Of a DNA stretch of 41,895 nucleotides, positions 1 through 7,505 are shown one piece after another. The translations under genes were made by a program, and so were the position numbers. The notes under the pieces are model-generated. The model had not been told where the DNA came from and made no database searches. It worked only from the letters and a program-made list of their open reading frames with translations. Numbering within the stretch: the first letter of the stretch is position 1; every line of letters begins with the position of its first letter. Origin of the DNA: Rhodobacter sp. (GTDB lineage: Bacteria; Pseudomonadota; Alphaproteobacteria; Rhodobacterales; Rhodobacteraceae); NCBI GenBank assembly GCA_027489175.1, contig JAIYAE010000025.1:1-41895 (forward strand), in the 5' to 3' direction.

Positions 1-309
1 GAGGTCAATCGCCATGTCAGACGAAAACAGACCGGAAAATAACGACATCCTATGGGGTCCCCACATGCAGGCAGTATGTCCCGGCGACTCACGGTCGAAG
101 GCGGGCGCCTTCATATAAGGACCTGTGCAGGGGAGCGAAAGGCCTTGTAGCACAGCGCGCGGAGGGCCGCTTATACAATCGCGTTCGGGCGGCGGGTTGT
201 AGAAATCTGCTATTTTGGTCGCTTTGTGCGGCTACCCGGGCAAAGCAATTGACCTAAACGAACCTGGGGCTGATCTTGCGGCTAGATGGGCGTCTGGCGG
301 GGGTGGAAA
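1..309. other. Gene-poor left edge
   Basis: No gene can be supported here. An ATG at 14 preceded by GAGG opens a 34-codon frame ending at 118, too short to trust. A small inverted repeat GAAGGC-gggc-GCCTTC lies at 98-113. A TTGACC hexamer at 249-254 could be a -35 box for the following SDR gene, but no convincing -10 partner is visible. Confidence 0.5.
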
Positions 310-1065
310 ATGGCGGGTGTTTCGGGGCAAGTAGCGCTGGTGACAGGGGCCGGATCGGCGGGGGGAATCGGCTTTGCCATCGCCCGGGCGCTGGTCGCGG
401 GCGGGGCGAAGGTCTGCATCACCGCCACCAGCCCGCGCATCCATGACCGCGCGGCAGAGCTTGGGGTGATGGCCCATGTCGCCGACCTGACCGACCCCGC
501 TCAGGTGGCTGGGCTGTTCGCGGCGGTCGAGGCGCGGCTTGGTCCGGTCGGCGTGCTGGTCAACAATGCGGGCATGGTGCAGACCGGCAAGCGGGTGAAG
601 CGCGGGCAGCTGGCCGACTGGTCGGACACGGCTTGGGCGCATCACATGGCGCTGAACATCAACACCACCTTCCACTGCTGCCGCGCCGCCCTGCCCGGGA
701 TGGCAGCGCGCGGCTATGGCCGGATCGTCAACGTCAGTTCGGTCACCGGGCCGGTGGTGACCATCGACGGCAGTTCCGCCTATGCCACGGCGAAGGCGGC
801 GGTCACCGGGATGACGCGGTCGATCGCGTTGGAGTATGGGGGCCGCGGCATCACCTGCAACGCGGTCTTGCCGGGGTGGATCGCCACGGCAAGCTCCAGC
901 CCCGGAGAGATCCGCGCGGGCAAGCGCACCCCTGTTGGCCGCGCGGGCACGCCGGACGAGGTGGCGGCCTGTGCAGTGTTCCTGGCGTCGGAGGAGGCGT
1001 CTTATGTCACCGGTGCAATGCTGGTTGTGGACGGCGGCAATACGCTGCAAGAGATGAAAGGATGA
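310..1065 (+). CDS. SDR family oxidoreductase, FabG-like
   Basis: A 251-residue classical short-chain dehydrogenase/reductase, a cytoplasmic NAD(P)-dependent oxidoreductase of unknown substrate. The N-terminal Rossmann motif is VTGAGSAGGIG, followed by LVNNAG, a catalytic Ser in NVSSVTG, and the Tyr-x3-Lys pair in YATAKAA. The C-terminal VTGAMLVVDGG is typical of the 3-oxoacyl-ACP reductase-like branch. An in-frame ATG lies 24 bases upstream at 286, but 310 is preferred because GGGGGTGG precedes it and the Rossmann strand then starts close to the N-terminus. The stop overlaps the ATG of the next gene (ATGA), so the two are probably translationally coupled. Family assignment is firm; the specific reaction is not known. 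Confidence 0.9.
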   Translation: MAGVSGQVALVTGAGSAGGIGFAIARALVAGGAKVCITATSPRIHDRAAELGVMAHVADLTDPAQVAGLFAAVEARLGPVGVLVNNAGMVQTGKRVKRGQLADWSDTAWAHHMALNINTTFHCCRAALPGMAARGYGRIVNVSSVTGPVVTIDGSSAYATAKAAVTGMTRSIALEYGGRGITCNAVLPGWIATASSSPGEIRAGKRTPVGRAGTPDEVAACAVFLASEEASYVTGAMLVVDGGNTLQEMKG

Positions 1066-1796
1066 CCGACACCTCCTTTCTTCCCGGCGTTCCCGCCGAG
1101 GCTGTGCTGGCCGCCCTTGGCCGCCTTCCGGGCAGTGACCTTGACAGTCCGGATTCCTCCTCTGCCCTGGTGGCCAATACCTTCGGCTGGTTTCTGGACC
1201 GCCCGCGCCTGCTGCTGCCCTTCCCCGGCGTGCCAATGGGCCTGCCGGAAACGGTGGAACTGGGGGTAGAGATGCAACTGCCGATGCGCGGAGTGCGCCA
1301 TCCACGGGTGGATGCGCTGGTGACCACGCCGACGACGCTGGTCGGGATCGTGTCGAAACGCTATCAGCCGTTCCGGCCTGCGAAGGCCGTGGCCTTTACC
1401 GAACCTTTCGACGGTCGCGATTGGGGCCCCGGCATGGCGCGCTTTGGTGCGATGCGCAAAGCGTTGATGGAGGGTCGGCAGACCTATCAGCACTTCGACG
1501 CGGTGACGCTGGTCAAGCAGGCCTATGCCTTGCGGACCCAAGCGGTGAAACGCGCGCGGGGGGCGGTGCTGGTCTACCTCCATGCCGAGCCGCAGAGTTG
1601 GGGCAATGGCAAGCCCGTCGATCCCAAGGCCATCGCCCGCCACCGGGCCGAGGTGAGCAGTTTCGCCCGCGCCGTGAAGGGTGACGATGTGACCTTTGTG
1701 GCGCTGACCTGGGCCGAGCTTTTGGCGCAGTGGTCAAAGACCCCCGCCCTCGTGGCCCATACGGCGGCGGTAAAGGGTTGGTTCGGCGGGCTCTAG
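1062..1796 (+). CDS. Unrecognised 244-aa protein coupled to the SDR gene
   Basis: The start ATG overlaps the SDR stop by four bases, which fixes the start. I do not recognise the protein with confidence. It has no signal peptide or membrane segment. A central stretch (about residues 70-110) with E, then HPRVDALVTT and GIVSKRYQPF, has the order of acidic and Lys residues seen in PD-(D/E)xK-like folds, but the E/D-x-K motif is not intact, so a nuclease-like fold is only a weak suggestion. The 3' end overlaps the convergent DUF1127 gene by about 60 bases. Codon use matches its neighbours, so it looks like a resident gene. Confidence 0.75.
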   Translation: MTDTSFLPGVPAEAVLAALGRLPGSDLDSPDSSSALVANTFGWFLDRPRLLLPFPGVPMGLPETVELGVEMQLPMRGVRHPRVDALVTTPTTLVGIVSKRYQPFRPAKAVAFTEPFDGRDWGPGMARFGAMRKALMEGRQTYQHFDAVTLVKQAYALRTQAVKRARGAVLVYLHAEPQSWGNGKPVDPKAIARHRAEVSSFARAVKGDDVTFVALTWAELLAQWSKTPALVAHTAAVKGWFGGL

Positions 1797-1973
1797 GCAC
1801 GTCCGGCCCGCTTCGCCATTGTCCGGGGTGTCGGTCGCACCACCACGCCCTGCGACGCGGGCACGAATGTCCGTGCGTTCTACGCCGATGTCAGCCAACA
1901 GCCGGTCATCGAGGCCCTGAAGGCGGACGGTCTCACCCCAGATGTCCCACCAAATCTTGAAACGTTTCCACAT
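1734..1973 (-). CDS. DUF1127 domain small protein
   Basis: A 79-residue basic protein. The N-terminal half carries the DUF1127 pattern: an aromatic stretch (MWKRFKIWWDIW), then RLQGLDDRLLADIGVERTDI, ending in arginines. In Rhodobacter sphaeroides some short Arg-rich DUF1127 proteins are stress-induced RNA-binding regulators of RNA turnover; that role is only possible here. The tail (residues 45-79) is low-complexity and reads through the 3' end of the convergent gene, so the functional part may be only the first 45 residues. It is divergent from the LysR gene at 2067, sharing a 93-base intergenic region. Confidence 0.75.
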   Translation of the reverse strand: MWKRFKIWWDIWGETVRLQGLDDRLLADIGVERTDIRARVAGRGGATDTPDNGEAGRTCLEPAEPTLYRRRMGHEGGGL

Positions 1974-2066
1974 GATTGCCTCCTGCGTCTGTGCCTTCTT
2001 TTGCCAGATCCGGATTCATGCGATAATCCTACAGTATGTGAATGGCTCATGAAGTGAGGCTAATAA

Positions 2067-2978
2067 ATGCGCAGCACCGATTATGGAGAGCTTCGGGCCT
2101 TTGCCGCCGTAGTCCGACACGGCAGCTTCAGCCGTGCGGCGGTGCAACTTGGGGTGTCGCCCTCGGCGCTTAGCCAAACGATTCGGGCGTTGGAAGACCG
2201 CCTTGGCCAGCGACTTTTGAACCGCACCACCCGCAGTGTCGCGCCCAGCCATGCCGGGCAGGCGCTTGCCGACCGGCTGCTGCCGGTGCTGGATGATCTG
2301 GAGGGGGTGCTAAACGCCACCTTTGCTGCCGCGGGTGAGGTCGCGGGGCCATTGCGGTTGAACACCGCGCGCGTGGCGGTGCCGATGCTTTCAAGGCTGA
2401 TCCCGGGATTCTTGGCGCAGCATCCCCGGGTGACCCTGGAGGTGGTGACAAACGACGCGCTGGTGGACATCGTGGCGATGGGGTTTGACGCCGGAATCCG
2501 CCTGAGCGAGCGGCTGGAAAGCGACATGATCGGCGTTCCCTTCGGGGCCGATCTGCGGATGGCTGCTGCCGCTGCGCCCGCCTATCTTGCGGCGCATGGC
2601 ATGCCGCTGCATCCGCGCGATCTGGAGCGGCACGCCTGTCTGGTGACGCTAGCCCCGTCCACCGGCGCGCCTTACCGCTGGGAGTTCGAGAAGAACGGTG
2701 AGGCGTTGCGCACCGCCGTGACCGGCCCGCTTCTGACCGAAGATCCGGGGCTGCGCAAAGATGTGGCACGGGCGGGCCTTGGGATCGGGTTCTTCTTTGA
2801 AACCGAGATCGCGGCAGAGCTTGCCGACGGCAGTCTTGTCCGGCTGCTGGAAGACTGGACCCCGCCCTATCCCGGCTGTCAGTTGTACTTTCCCAGTCGC
2901 CGGTTGCCCCCGCCACCGTTGCGGGCCTTTATCGACCATGTGCGGGGGAAGGCCGTGGTCCAGGCTGGTAAACCCTGA
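2067..2978 (+). CDS. LysR-type transcriptional regulator
   Basis: A 303-residue LysR-family DNA-binding regulator. Residues 1-65 form the winged helix-turn-helix (AFAAVVRHGSFSRAAVQLGV, then SALSQTIRALEDRLG), followed by the LysR substrate-binding domain (about 90-295). The RTTRSV stretch and the AGEVAGPLRLN linker are typical of the CrgA/DsdC-like group. It is divergent from the DUF1127 gene, so it may regulate the shared intergenic region 1974-2066, as LysR proteins often do. A strong hairpin follows the stop. The inducer cannot be read from sequence. Confidence 0.93.
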   Translation: MRSTDYGELRAFAAVVRHGSFSRAAVQLGVSPSALSQTIRALEDRLGQRLLNRTTRSVAPSHAGQALADRLLPVLDDLEGVLNATFAAAGEVAGPLRLNTARVAVPMLSRLIPGFLAQHPRVTLEVVTNDALVDIVAMGFDAGIRLSERLESDMIGVPFGADLRMAAAAAPAYLAAHGMPLHPRDLERHACLVTLAPSTGAPYRWEFEKNGEALRTAVTGPLLTEDPGLRKDVARAGLGIGFFFETEIAAELADGSLVRLLEDWTPPYPGCQLYFPSRRLPPPPLRAFIDHVRGKAVVQAGKP

Positions 2979-3010
2979 ACGGCCAAAGGCAGGTTAGTGA
3001 AACCGAAGAT

Positions 3011-3047
3011 CATCGCCCCGGTGCCCTAAGCGGACACCGGGGCGATG
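3011..3047. terminator. Bidirectional hairpin terminator
   Basis: CATCGCCCCGGTG (3011-3023) pairs with CACCGGGGCGATG (3035-3047), a perfect 13-bp GC-rich stem with an 11-base loop between the convergent LysR gene and leuA. There is only a weak T-rich tail (CCTTATT on the plus side). Position and stem strength suggest it ends both transcripts. Confidence 0.75.
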
Positions 3048-3050
3048 ACC

Positions 3051-4616
3051 TTATTCGCCATGGTAGCTGACGGTTTTCACATCCTCACCCGGGGCGGTCT
3101 TTTGCCGGCGGATGATCAGGCGGTTTAGCGCGTTGATGTATGCCTTGGTCGACGCGACGATCGTATCGGTATCGGCGGAAGAGCCGGTAACGATGCGGCC
3201 ATCCTCTTCCAGCCGGACGCTGACCGTCGCCTGCGCGTCGGTGCCTTCGGTCACGGCATGGACCTGATAGACCTGCAGCCGAGCTTTGTGCGGGAAAAGC
3301 ATCTTCACGCACATGAAGGCCGCATCCACAGGCCCGTCGCCGGTCGCGTCGATGTGGTGGTCCTTGCCGTCGATGGTCAGCACCATTTCCGCCTCTTGCG
3401 GGCCTTCGGTGCCGCAGATGACCCGCAGTTTCTTCAGCTGCAGGAATTCATGGGCGTCGTTGGTCTGCTCATCACTGACCAGCGCGATCAGGTCGTCGTC
3501 GTAGACTTCCTTCTTGCGGTCGGCGAGCGCCTTGAACCGGACGAAAACGTCATTCAGCTGGTTGTCGGCCAGATCAAAGCCCAACTCCTTCAGCTTGGCC
3601 CTGAGAGCCGCCCGGCCGGAATGTTTGCCCAAGGGCAGCGAGGTGCCGGTCAGGCCGACATCTTCGGGGCGCATCACCTCGAACGTCTCGCGGTTTTTCA
3701 GCATTCCGTCCTGGTGGATGCCGGATTCATGCGCGAAGGCGTTCTTGCCGACGATGGCCTTGTTGAACTGGACCGCAAAGCCCGAGACGGTAGCGACGCG
3801 GCGCGAAAGGCCCATGATCTTCGTCGTGTCGATGCCGGTGCGGAAGGGCAGGATGTCATTCCTGACCTTCATCGCCATCACCACCTCTTCCAGCGCGGTG
3901 TTGCCGGCACGTTCGCCAAGGCCGTTGATGGTGCATTCGATCTGGCGGGCGCCAGCCTCAACCGCGGCAAGGGAGTTGGCGGTCGCCATGCCAAGGTCAT
4001 TGTGGCAGTGGGTGGCGAAGATGATGCTGTCAGCGCCGGGGACGCGTTCGAGGAGCATGCGGATGATCTTGGCCGACTCCATCGGGTAGGTGTAGCCGAC
4101 GGTATCGGGGATGTTGATCGTGGTCGCCCCGGCCTTGATCGCGATTTCGACCACGCGGCAGAGGTAGTCATGTTCGGTGCGGGTCGCGTCCATCGGCGAC
4201 CACTGGACGTTGTCGCAGAGGTTGCGGGCGTGGGTGACCGTCTCATGGATCCGCTCGGCCATCTGGTCCATGTCGAGGTTCGGGATCGCGCGGTGCAAAG
4301 GCGAGGTGCCGATGAAGGTATGGATGCGCGGGGATTTGGCGTGGCGCACCGCCTCCCAGCAGCGGTCGATGTCCTTGAAGTTGGCGCGGGCGAGGCCGCA
4401 GATCGTGGAGGTCTTGGCGCGTTTCGAAATTTCGGAGACAGCGGCGAAATCGCCTTCCGAGGCGATGGGAAAGCCTGCCTCGATGATGTCGACGCCCATG
4501 TCGTCAAGGAGGCCGGCGATTTCCAGCTTTTCCTCATGCGTCATGGTGGCGCCGGGCGATTGTTCACCGTCGCGCAAAGTGGTGTCGAAGATGACAACCT
4601 TGTCTTGTTGGGTCAT
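3051..4616 (-). CDS. leuA: 2-isopropylmalate synthase
   Basis: A 521-residue LeuA, which condenses acetyl-CoA with 2-oxoisovalerate in the first committed step of leucine synthesis. The catalytic TIM barrel starts with the HMGL-like signature VIFDTTLRDGEQSPGA (residues 8-23) and carries the metal ligands in ATHCHNDLGMA. The second signature, INGLGERAGN, follows. The C-terminal LeuA allosteric dimer domain (about residues 390-505) includes the region that binds leucine in the family. Length is normal for bacterial LeuA1. The ATG at 4616 lies downstream of a Leu-rich leader peptide and a foldable leader RNA, so expression is probably controlled by leucine supply in addition to allosteric feedback. 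Confidence 0.97.
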   Translation of the reverse strand: MTQQDKVVIFDTTLRDGEQSPGATMTHEEKLEIAGLLDDMGVDIIEAGFPIASEGDFAAVSEISKRAKTSTICGLARANFKDIDRCWEAVRHAKSPRIHTFIGTSPLHRAIPNLDMDQMAERIHETVTHARNLCDNVQWSPMDATRTEHDYLCRVVEIAIKAGATTINIPDTVGYTYPMESAKIIRMLLERVPGADSIIFATHCHNDLGMATANSLAAVEAGARQIECTINGLGERAGNTALEEVVMAMKVRNDILPFRTGIDTTKIMGLSRRVATVSGFAVQFNKAIVGKNAFAHESGIHQDGMLKNRETFEVMRPEDVGLTGTSLPLGKHSGRAALRAKLKELGFDLADNQLNDVFVRFKALADRKKEVYDDDLIALVSDEQTNDAHEFLQLKKLRVICGTEGPQEAEMVLTIDGKDHHIDATGDGPVDAAFMCVKMLFPHKARLQVYQVHAVTEGTDAQATVSVRLEEDGRIVTGSSADTDTIVASTKAYINALNRLIIRRQKTAPGEDVKTVSYHGE

Positions 4617-4633
4617 GTCACTGGTCCTTGTTT

Positions 4634-4706
4634 CTTAGCCTGAGAGCGTTGGGCGCTTGTCACCTCTGAGCGGTCGCGCCCGGGGGCACGCTCAGAGGCG
4701 GCTAAG
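4634..4706 (-). promoter_or_regulatory. leuA leader RNA with alternative folds
   Basis: Read on the minus strand between the leader peptide and leuA. Fold 1: CCTCTGAGCG (4698-4689) pairs perfectly with CGCTCAGAGG (4672-4663). Fold 2: CTTAGCC (4706-4700) pairs with GGCTAAG (4640-4634), extended by CTGAGCG (4695-4689) against CGCTCTCAG (4648-4640). GGGCGC (4681-4676) can also pair with GCGCCC (4656-4651). The 5' arm overlaps the last sense codons and stop of the leader peptide, so ribosome position would choose between folds. No oligo-U run follows, so control by translation or Rho is more likely than a classical intrinsic attenuator. Pairings are seen; the mechanism is inferred. Confidence 0.6.
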
Positions 4707-4778
4707 AAGGAGGAGGCCAAGGGAAGACGCAGGGCAGGTTGCCCCGGTGGCGGCTTGGATATGGCGGTCCTTGGTCAT
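4692..4778 (-). CDS. leuL: Leucine-rich leader peptide of leuA
   Basis: A 28-codon frame starting at ATG 4778 and ending at TGA 4692, 75 bases before leuA. Its end reads Ser-Leu-Gly-Leu-Leu-Leu-Leu-Ser-Arg-Leu, with four adjacent Leu codons (CTC CTC CTT CTT, 4718-4707) right before the RNA arms that can fold in two ways. This is the expected layout of a leucine-sensing leader: ribosomes stalling for lack of charged tRNA-Leu would cover the first arm. The Shine-Dalgarno sequence is weak, and the frame stays open upstream, so the exact start is uncertain. No other function is likely for the peptide itself. Confidence 0.65.
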   Translation of the reverse strand: MTKDRHIQAATGATCPASSLGLLLLSRL

Positions 4779-4835
4779 GGGGAGATCATACGGGGGATTT
4801 CGGCGAAGGGAAGGGGCTTTATCCTGAAAGGGGGA

Positions 4836-4875
4836 GCCGTTCGCGGGGCCATCGAGACCCCGCAAACGGCGCTGC
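4836..4875. repeat. CATCGAG-loop hairpin repeat, copy 1
   Basis: GCCGTT-c-GCGGGG (4836-4848) pairs with CCCCGC-a-AACGGC (4858-4870) around a loop containing CATCGAG, followed by GCTGCCGGG. The same layout, with compensating stem changes, recurs at 16030-16071. It lies in the leuA/SDR divergent intergenic region. Confidence 0.6.
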
Positions 4876-4913
4876 CGGGGGATGGGTTTGTGACGCCGTG
4901 GCTTGGGGCAGGT

Positions 4914-4951
4914 CGGGGGGCCTCCGGCGGGAGTATTTTGGGAAAAGAGCA
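4914..4951 (+). repeat. GGAGTATTTT intergenic element, copy 1
   Basis: A GC-rich inverted stretch (GGGGGGCCTCCGGCGGGAG) runs into GAGTATTTTGGGAAAAGAG and ends just before the SDR gene. A related element (CCCCCGAGGATATTTG then AAATGTGAAAG) lies at 17492-17543 before the MATE gene. From memory, elements of this look are widespread in Rhodobacterales intergenic regions; their role is unknown to me. Confidence 0.5.
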
Positions 4952-5011
4952 AGCCATGGTCGCGCCGGGATGGCGGTCTATCTGAGGGGCGACAGAACAG
5001 GCGGGGTTGGG

Positions 5012-5671
5012 ATGCGGTCTTTGGTTGTTGGGGCGTCGGGCGGGATTGGCGCGGCGCTGGTGGATGCGCTGGGCGCGCGGGGCGAGGTGGTGGGGCTGTC
5101 GCGGACGCAGGACGGGCTGGATGTGACGGATGAGGCGTCGGTCGCGGCGGCGCTGGGGCGGTTGGAGGGGGTGTTCGATCTGGTGGTGGTGGCCACCGGG
5201 GCGCTGGTGATCGGCGGGGTGGGGCCGGAGAAGTCGCTGAAGGCGGTGACGGCAGAAGCCCTGGCGGCGCAGTTTGCGCTGAACGCGATTGGGCCAGCGT
5301 TGGTGATGAAGCATGGGCTGCGGCTCCTGCCGCGGGACCGGGTGGCGCGGCTGGCGGTGCTCTCGGCACGGGTGGGGTCGATCGGGGACAACGCGCTTGG
5401 CGGCTGGTATGGCTACCGTGCGGCGAAGGCGGCGTTGAACCAGATTCTGCGGACGGCGTCGGTCGAGGCGACGCGGACGCATCCGCAGTCGGTGCTGGTC
5501 AGCTTGCATCCCGGGACGGTGGAGACAGCGCTGGCGCCAGCGCACCGGGCGGGGCATCCGGCGATGCCACCGGCGGAGGCGGCGGAGCATCTGTTGCGGG
5601 TGTTGGACGGATTGGGCCCGGCGGACACGGGCGGGTTCTACGACTGGCAAGGCAAGGTCGTGCCATGGTGA
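5012..5671 (+). CDS. SDR family oxidoreductase, C-factor-like
   Basis: A 219-residue SDR of the short branch resembling C-factor (CsgA)-type proteins. The N-terminal Rossmann motif is VVGASGGIG. NNAG is replaced by VVATGAL, and the catalytic Tyr-x3-Lys is YRAAK. The C-terminal SLHPGTVETALA is typical of this group. The long upstream open frame is not credible; the ATG at 5012 is preceded by GGGGTTGGG and directly opens the Rossmann strand. Its stop overlaps the start of the photolyase gene by seven bases, so the two are co-transcribed and probably coupled. It may act in the same physiological response (light or oxidative stress), but the substrate is unknown. Confidence 0.88.
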   Translation: MRSLVVGASGGIGAALVDALGARGEVVGLSRTQDGLDVTDEASVAAALGRLEGVFDLVVVATGALVIGGVGPEKSLKAVTAEALAAQFALNAIGPALVMKHGLRLLPRDRVARLAVLSARVGSIGDNALGGWYGYRAAKAALNQILRTASVEATRTHPQSVLVSLHPGTVETALAPAHRAGHPAMPPAEAAEHLLRVLDGLGPADTGGFYDWQGKVVPW

Positions 5672-7188
5672 AGCTCGTTCTGGTTCTGGGCGACCAGCTG
5701 ACGCCTTCGGTTGCAGCCCTGAAGGCGGCTGACCGCGCGCATGACGTGGTGGTGATGGCGGAGGTGATGGGCGAGGGGACCTCTGTGCCGCACCACCCGC
5801 AGAAGATTGCGCTGATCCTGTCTGCGATGCGCAAGTTCGCGGCAGGGTTGGAAGGCGAGGGGTGGCGGGTCGCCTATACCCGGCTGGACGATCCGGAGAA
5901 TGCGCAGACGATTTCAGGAGAGTTGCTGCGCCGGGCGGCGGAGTTTGGCGCGTCGGAGGTGCTGGCGACCAAGCCCGGCGAATGGCGGTTGCTGCAGGAT
6001 CTGGAAGATCTGCCGCTGACGGTGACGGTCCTGGAGGACGACCGCTTCATCGCCTCGGAAGCCGAGTTCGCGGCATGGGCCGAGGGCCGGAAGCAGCTGC
6101 GGATGGAGTGGTTCTACCGCGACATGCGCCGGAAGACCGGGCTGATGATGGAGGGCGACAAGCCGGCGGGCGGTCAGTGGAACTTTGACCACGACAACCG
6201 GAAAGCGGCGAAGGCTGACCTTTTGCGCGCACGTCCGAAGGACGCGGTGCCGGATGCGGTGGTGGAAGAGGTGCTGGCACTGGTGGAGTCTCGGTTCCAG
6301 CACTTTGGCCGCCTGCGCCCGTTTCGCTGGGCGACGGACCGGGCGGGGGCGTTGCAGGTGCTGGCGGAATTTGTGGCCGAGCGCCTGCCCCGTTTTGGCG
6401 ACGAGCAGGACGCGATGCTGGAGGGCGAGGCGTTCCTGAGCCATGCCGTGATCTCCCCCTATCTGAACCTTGGGCTCCTTGGCCCGCTGGAGGTGTGCCA
6501 GGCGGTCGAGGACGCGTGGAAGGCCGGCCGCGTGCCGATCCAGGCAGCGGAAGGGTTCATCCGGCAGGTGATCGGCTGGCGGGAATTCGTGCGGGGGATC
6601 TGGGCGCTGGAGGGGCCAGGGTATCTGGAGCGGAACGCCTTGGGCCATACCCGTGCGCTGCCGGCGGTGTACTGGGGCGGGGAGACGCGGATGGCCTGCA
6701 TGAAGGCCGCAGTGGGCCAGACGCGGGACCTGGCCTATGCCCACCATATCCAGCGGCTGATGGTGACGGGGAACTTCGCGCTCTTGGCGGGGGTGGACCC
6801 TTCACAGGTTCATGAATGGTATCTGTCGGTCTACATCGACGCCTTCGAATGGGTCGAGGCGCCGAATGTGATCGGGATGAGCCAGTTTGCCGATGGCGGG
6901 GTGCTGGGGTCGAAACCTTATGTGTCGTCGGGGGCCTATATTGACCGGATGTCGGACCACTGCGGGGGGTGTGCCTACAAAGTTAAGGTCAAGGTGGGCG
7001 AAGGGGCCTGCCCGTTCAACCTCCTCTACTGGCACTTCCTGGACCGGCACCGCGAGAGGTTCCGGTCAAACCCGCGGATGGGGCAGATGTACCGGGTATG
7101 GGATGGGATGGAGGCGGGGCATAGGGAGGCGGTTCTGGCGGGGGCCGCAAAGGTGCTGGAACGGTTGGATGGAGGGGAGGTTGTTTAG
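5665..7188 (+). CDS. CryB/PhrB-type Fe-S photolyase-cryptochrome
   Basis: A 507-residue member of the prokaryotic Fe-S photolyase/cryptochrome family (PhrB of Agrobacterium, CryB of Rhodobacter sphaeroides). These bind FAD, a lumazine antenna and a 4Fe-4S cluster, and repair (6-4) photoproducts and/or act in light signalling. Residues 1-215 are the photolyase-related alpha/beta domain (LVLGDQLT start); the rest is the helical FAD domain. Four Cys in the expected order are visible: one in ETRMACMKAA, CGGC in SDHCGGCAYK, and one in EGACPFN, matching cluster ligation. FAD-region motifs such as GWREFVRGIW and WYLSVYIDAFEW are present. Start and stop are clear, and it overlaps the upstream SDR. 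Confidence 0.93.
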   Translation: MVKLVLVLGDQLTPSVAALKAADRAHDVVVMAEVMGEGTSVPHHPQKIALILSAMRKFAAGLEGEGWRVAYTRLDDPENAQTISGELLRRAAEFGASEVLATKPGEWRLLQDLEDLPLTVTVLEDDRFIASEAEFAAWAEGRKQLRMEWFYRDMRRKTGLMMEGDKPAGGQWNFDHDNRKAAKADLLRARPKDAVPDAVVEEVLALVESRFQHFGRLRPFRWATDRAGALQVLAEFVAERLPRFGDEQDAMLEGEAFLSHAVISPYLNLGLLGPLEVCQAVEDAWKAGRVPIQAAEGFIRQVIGWREFVRGIWALEGPGYLERNALGHTRALPAVYWGGETRMACMKAAVGQTRDLAYAHHIQRLMVTGNFALLAGVDPSQVHEWYLSVYIDAFEWVEAPNVIGMSQFADGGVLGSKPYVSSGAYIDRMSDHCGGCAYKVKVKVGEGACPFNLLYWHFLDRHRERFRSNPRMGQMYRVWDGMEAGHREAVLAGAAKVLERLDGGEVV

Positions 7189-7505
7189 GTGTCTCGGGCA
7201 GGGACGGGGGGAGAGGGTGTTGTATTTCAAGGGGTTGAGGGAGGCGTTAGGGGGTCGTTAGGGAATTTTGGTCCTGGAAGAGGGTTTGGGTCGGCTGCTG
7301 CTTGGCCGCGTGGGCCGTTGGTTCGCGCCGGTCGGGTGGTACCGATTGGCCTTTTGGGGCGGGAAGTGCTGGTTGTTTTGGATGATACATTCTTAGAGGG
7401 GTTGATGGTGTTGGTCAGGGGCTTTGGTTTGGTCAGGCTCTTTGGGATAGGTGTGGCGTATTGTGCAGACGGAAGTGGTGGGTTGGCACCCACCCTACGG
7501 CTTGC
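7189..7505. other. Intergenic region without a supported gene
   Basis: A plus frame runs from 7189 into the antisense of the next gene, but it is Gly/Val-rich with no domain and looks like chance in G-rich DNA. The region ends with a hairpin at 7477-7494. Confidence 0.6.
7477..7494. terminator. GGTGGGT hairpin
   Basis: GGTGGGT (7477-7483) and ACCCACC (7488-7494) with a TGGC loop, flanked by CCTACGGC, just past the end of the minus-strand gene at 7506. From memory the hairpin resembles a common Rhodobacterales intergenic sequence. It may terminate the minus-strand transcript; there is no strong T-run. Confidence 0.5.

Noticed and set aside
14..118. 34-codon frame at the left edge
   Set aside because: GAGG lies in front, but the length is too short and no conservation can be tested.
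3258..4643. Long open frame antisense to leuA (461 codons)
   Set aside because: It is the mirror of a confident leuA gene in GC-rich DNA, with no domain and His/Val/Gly-skewed composition.
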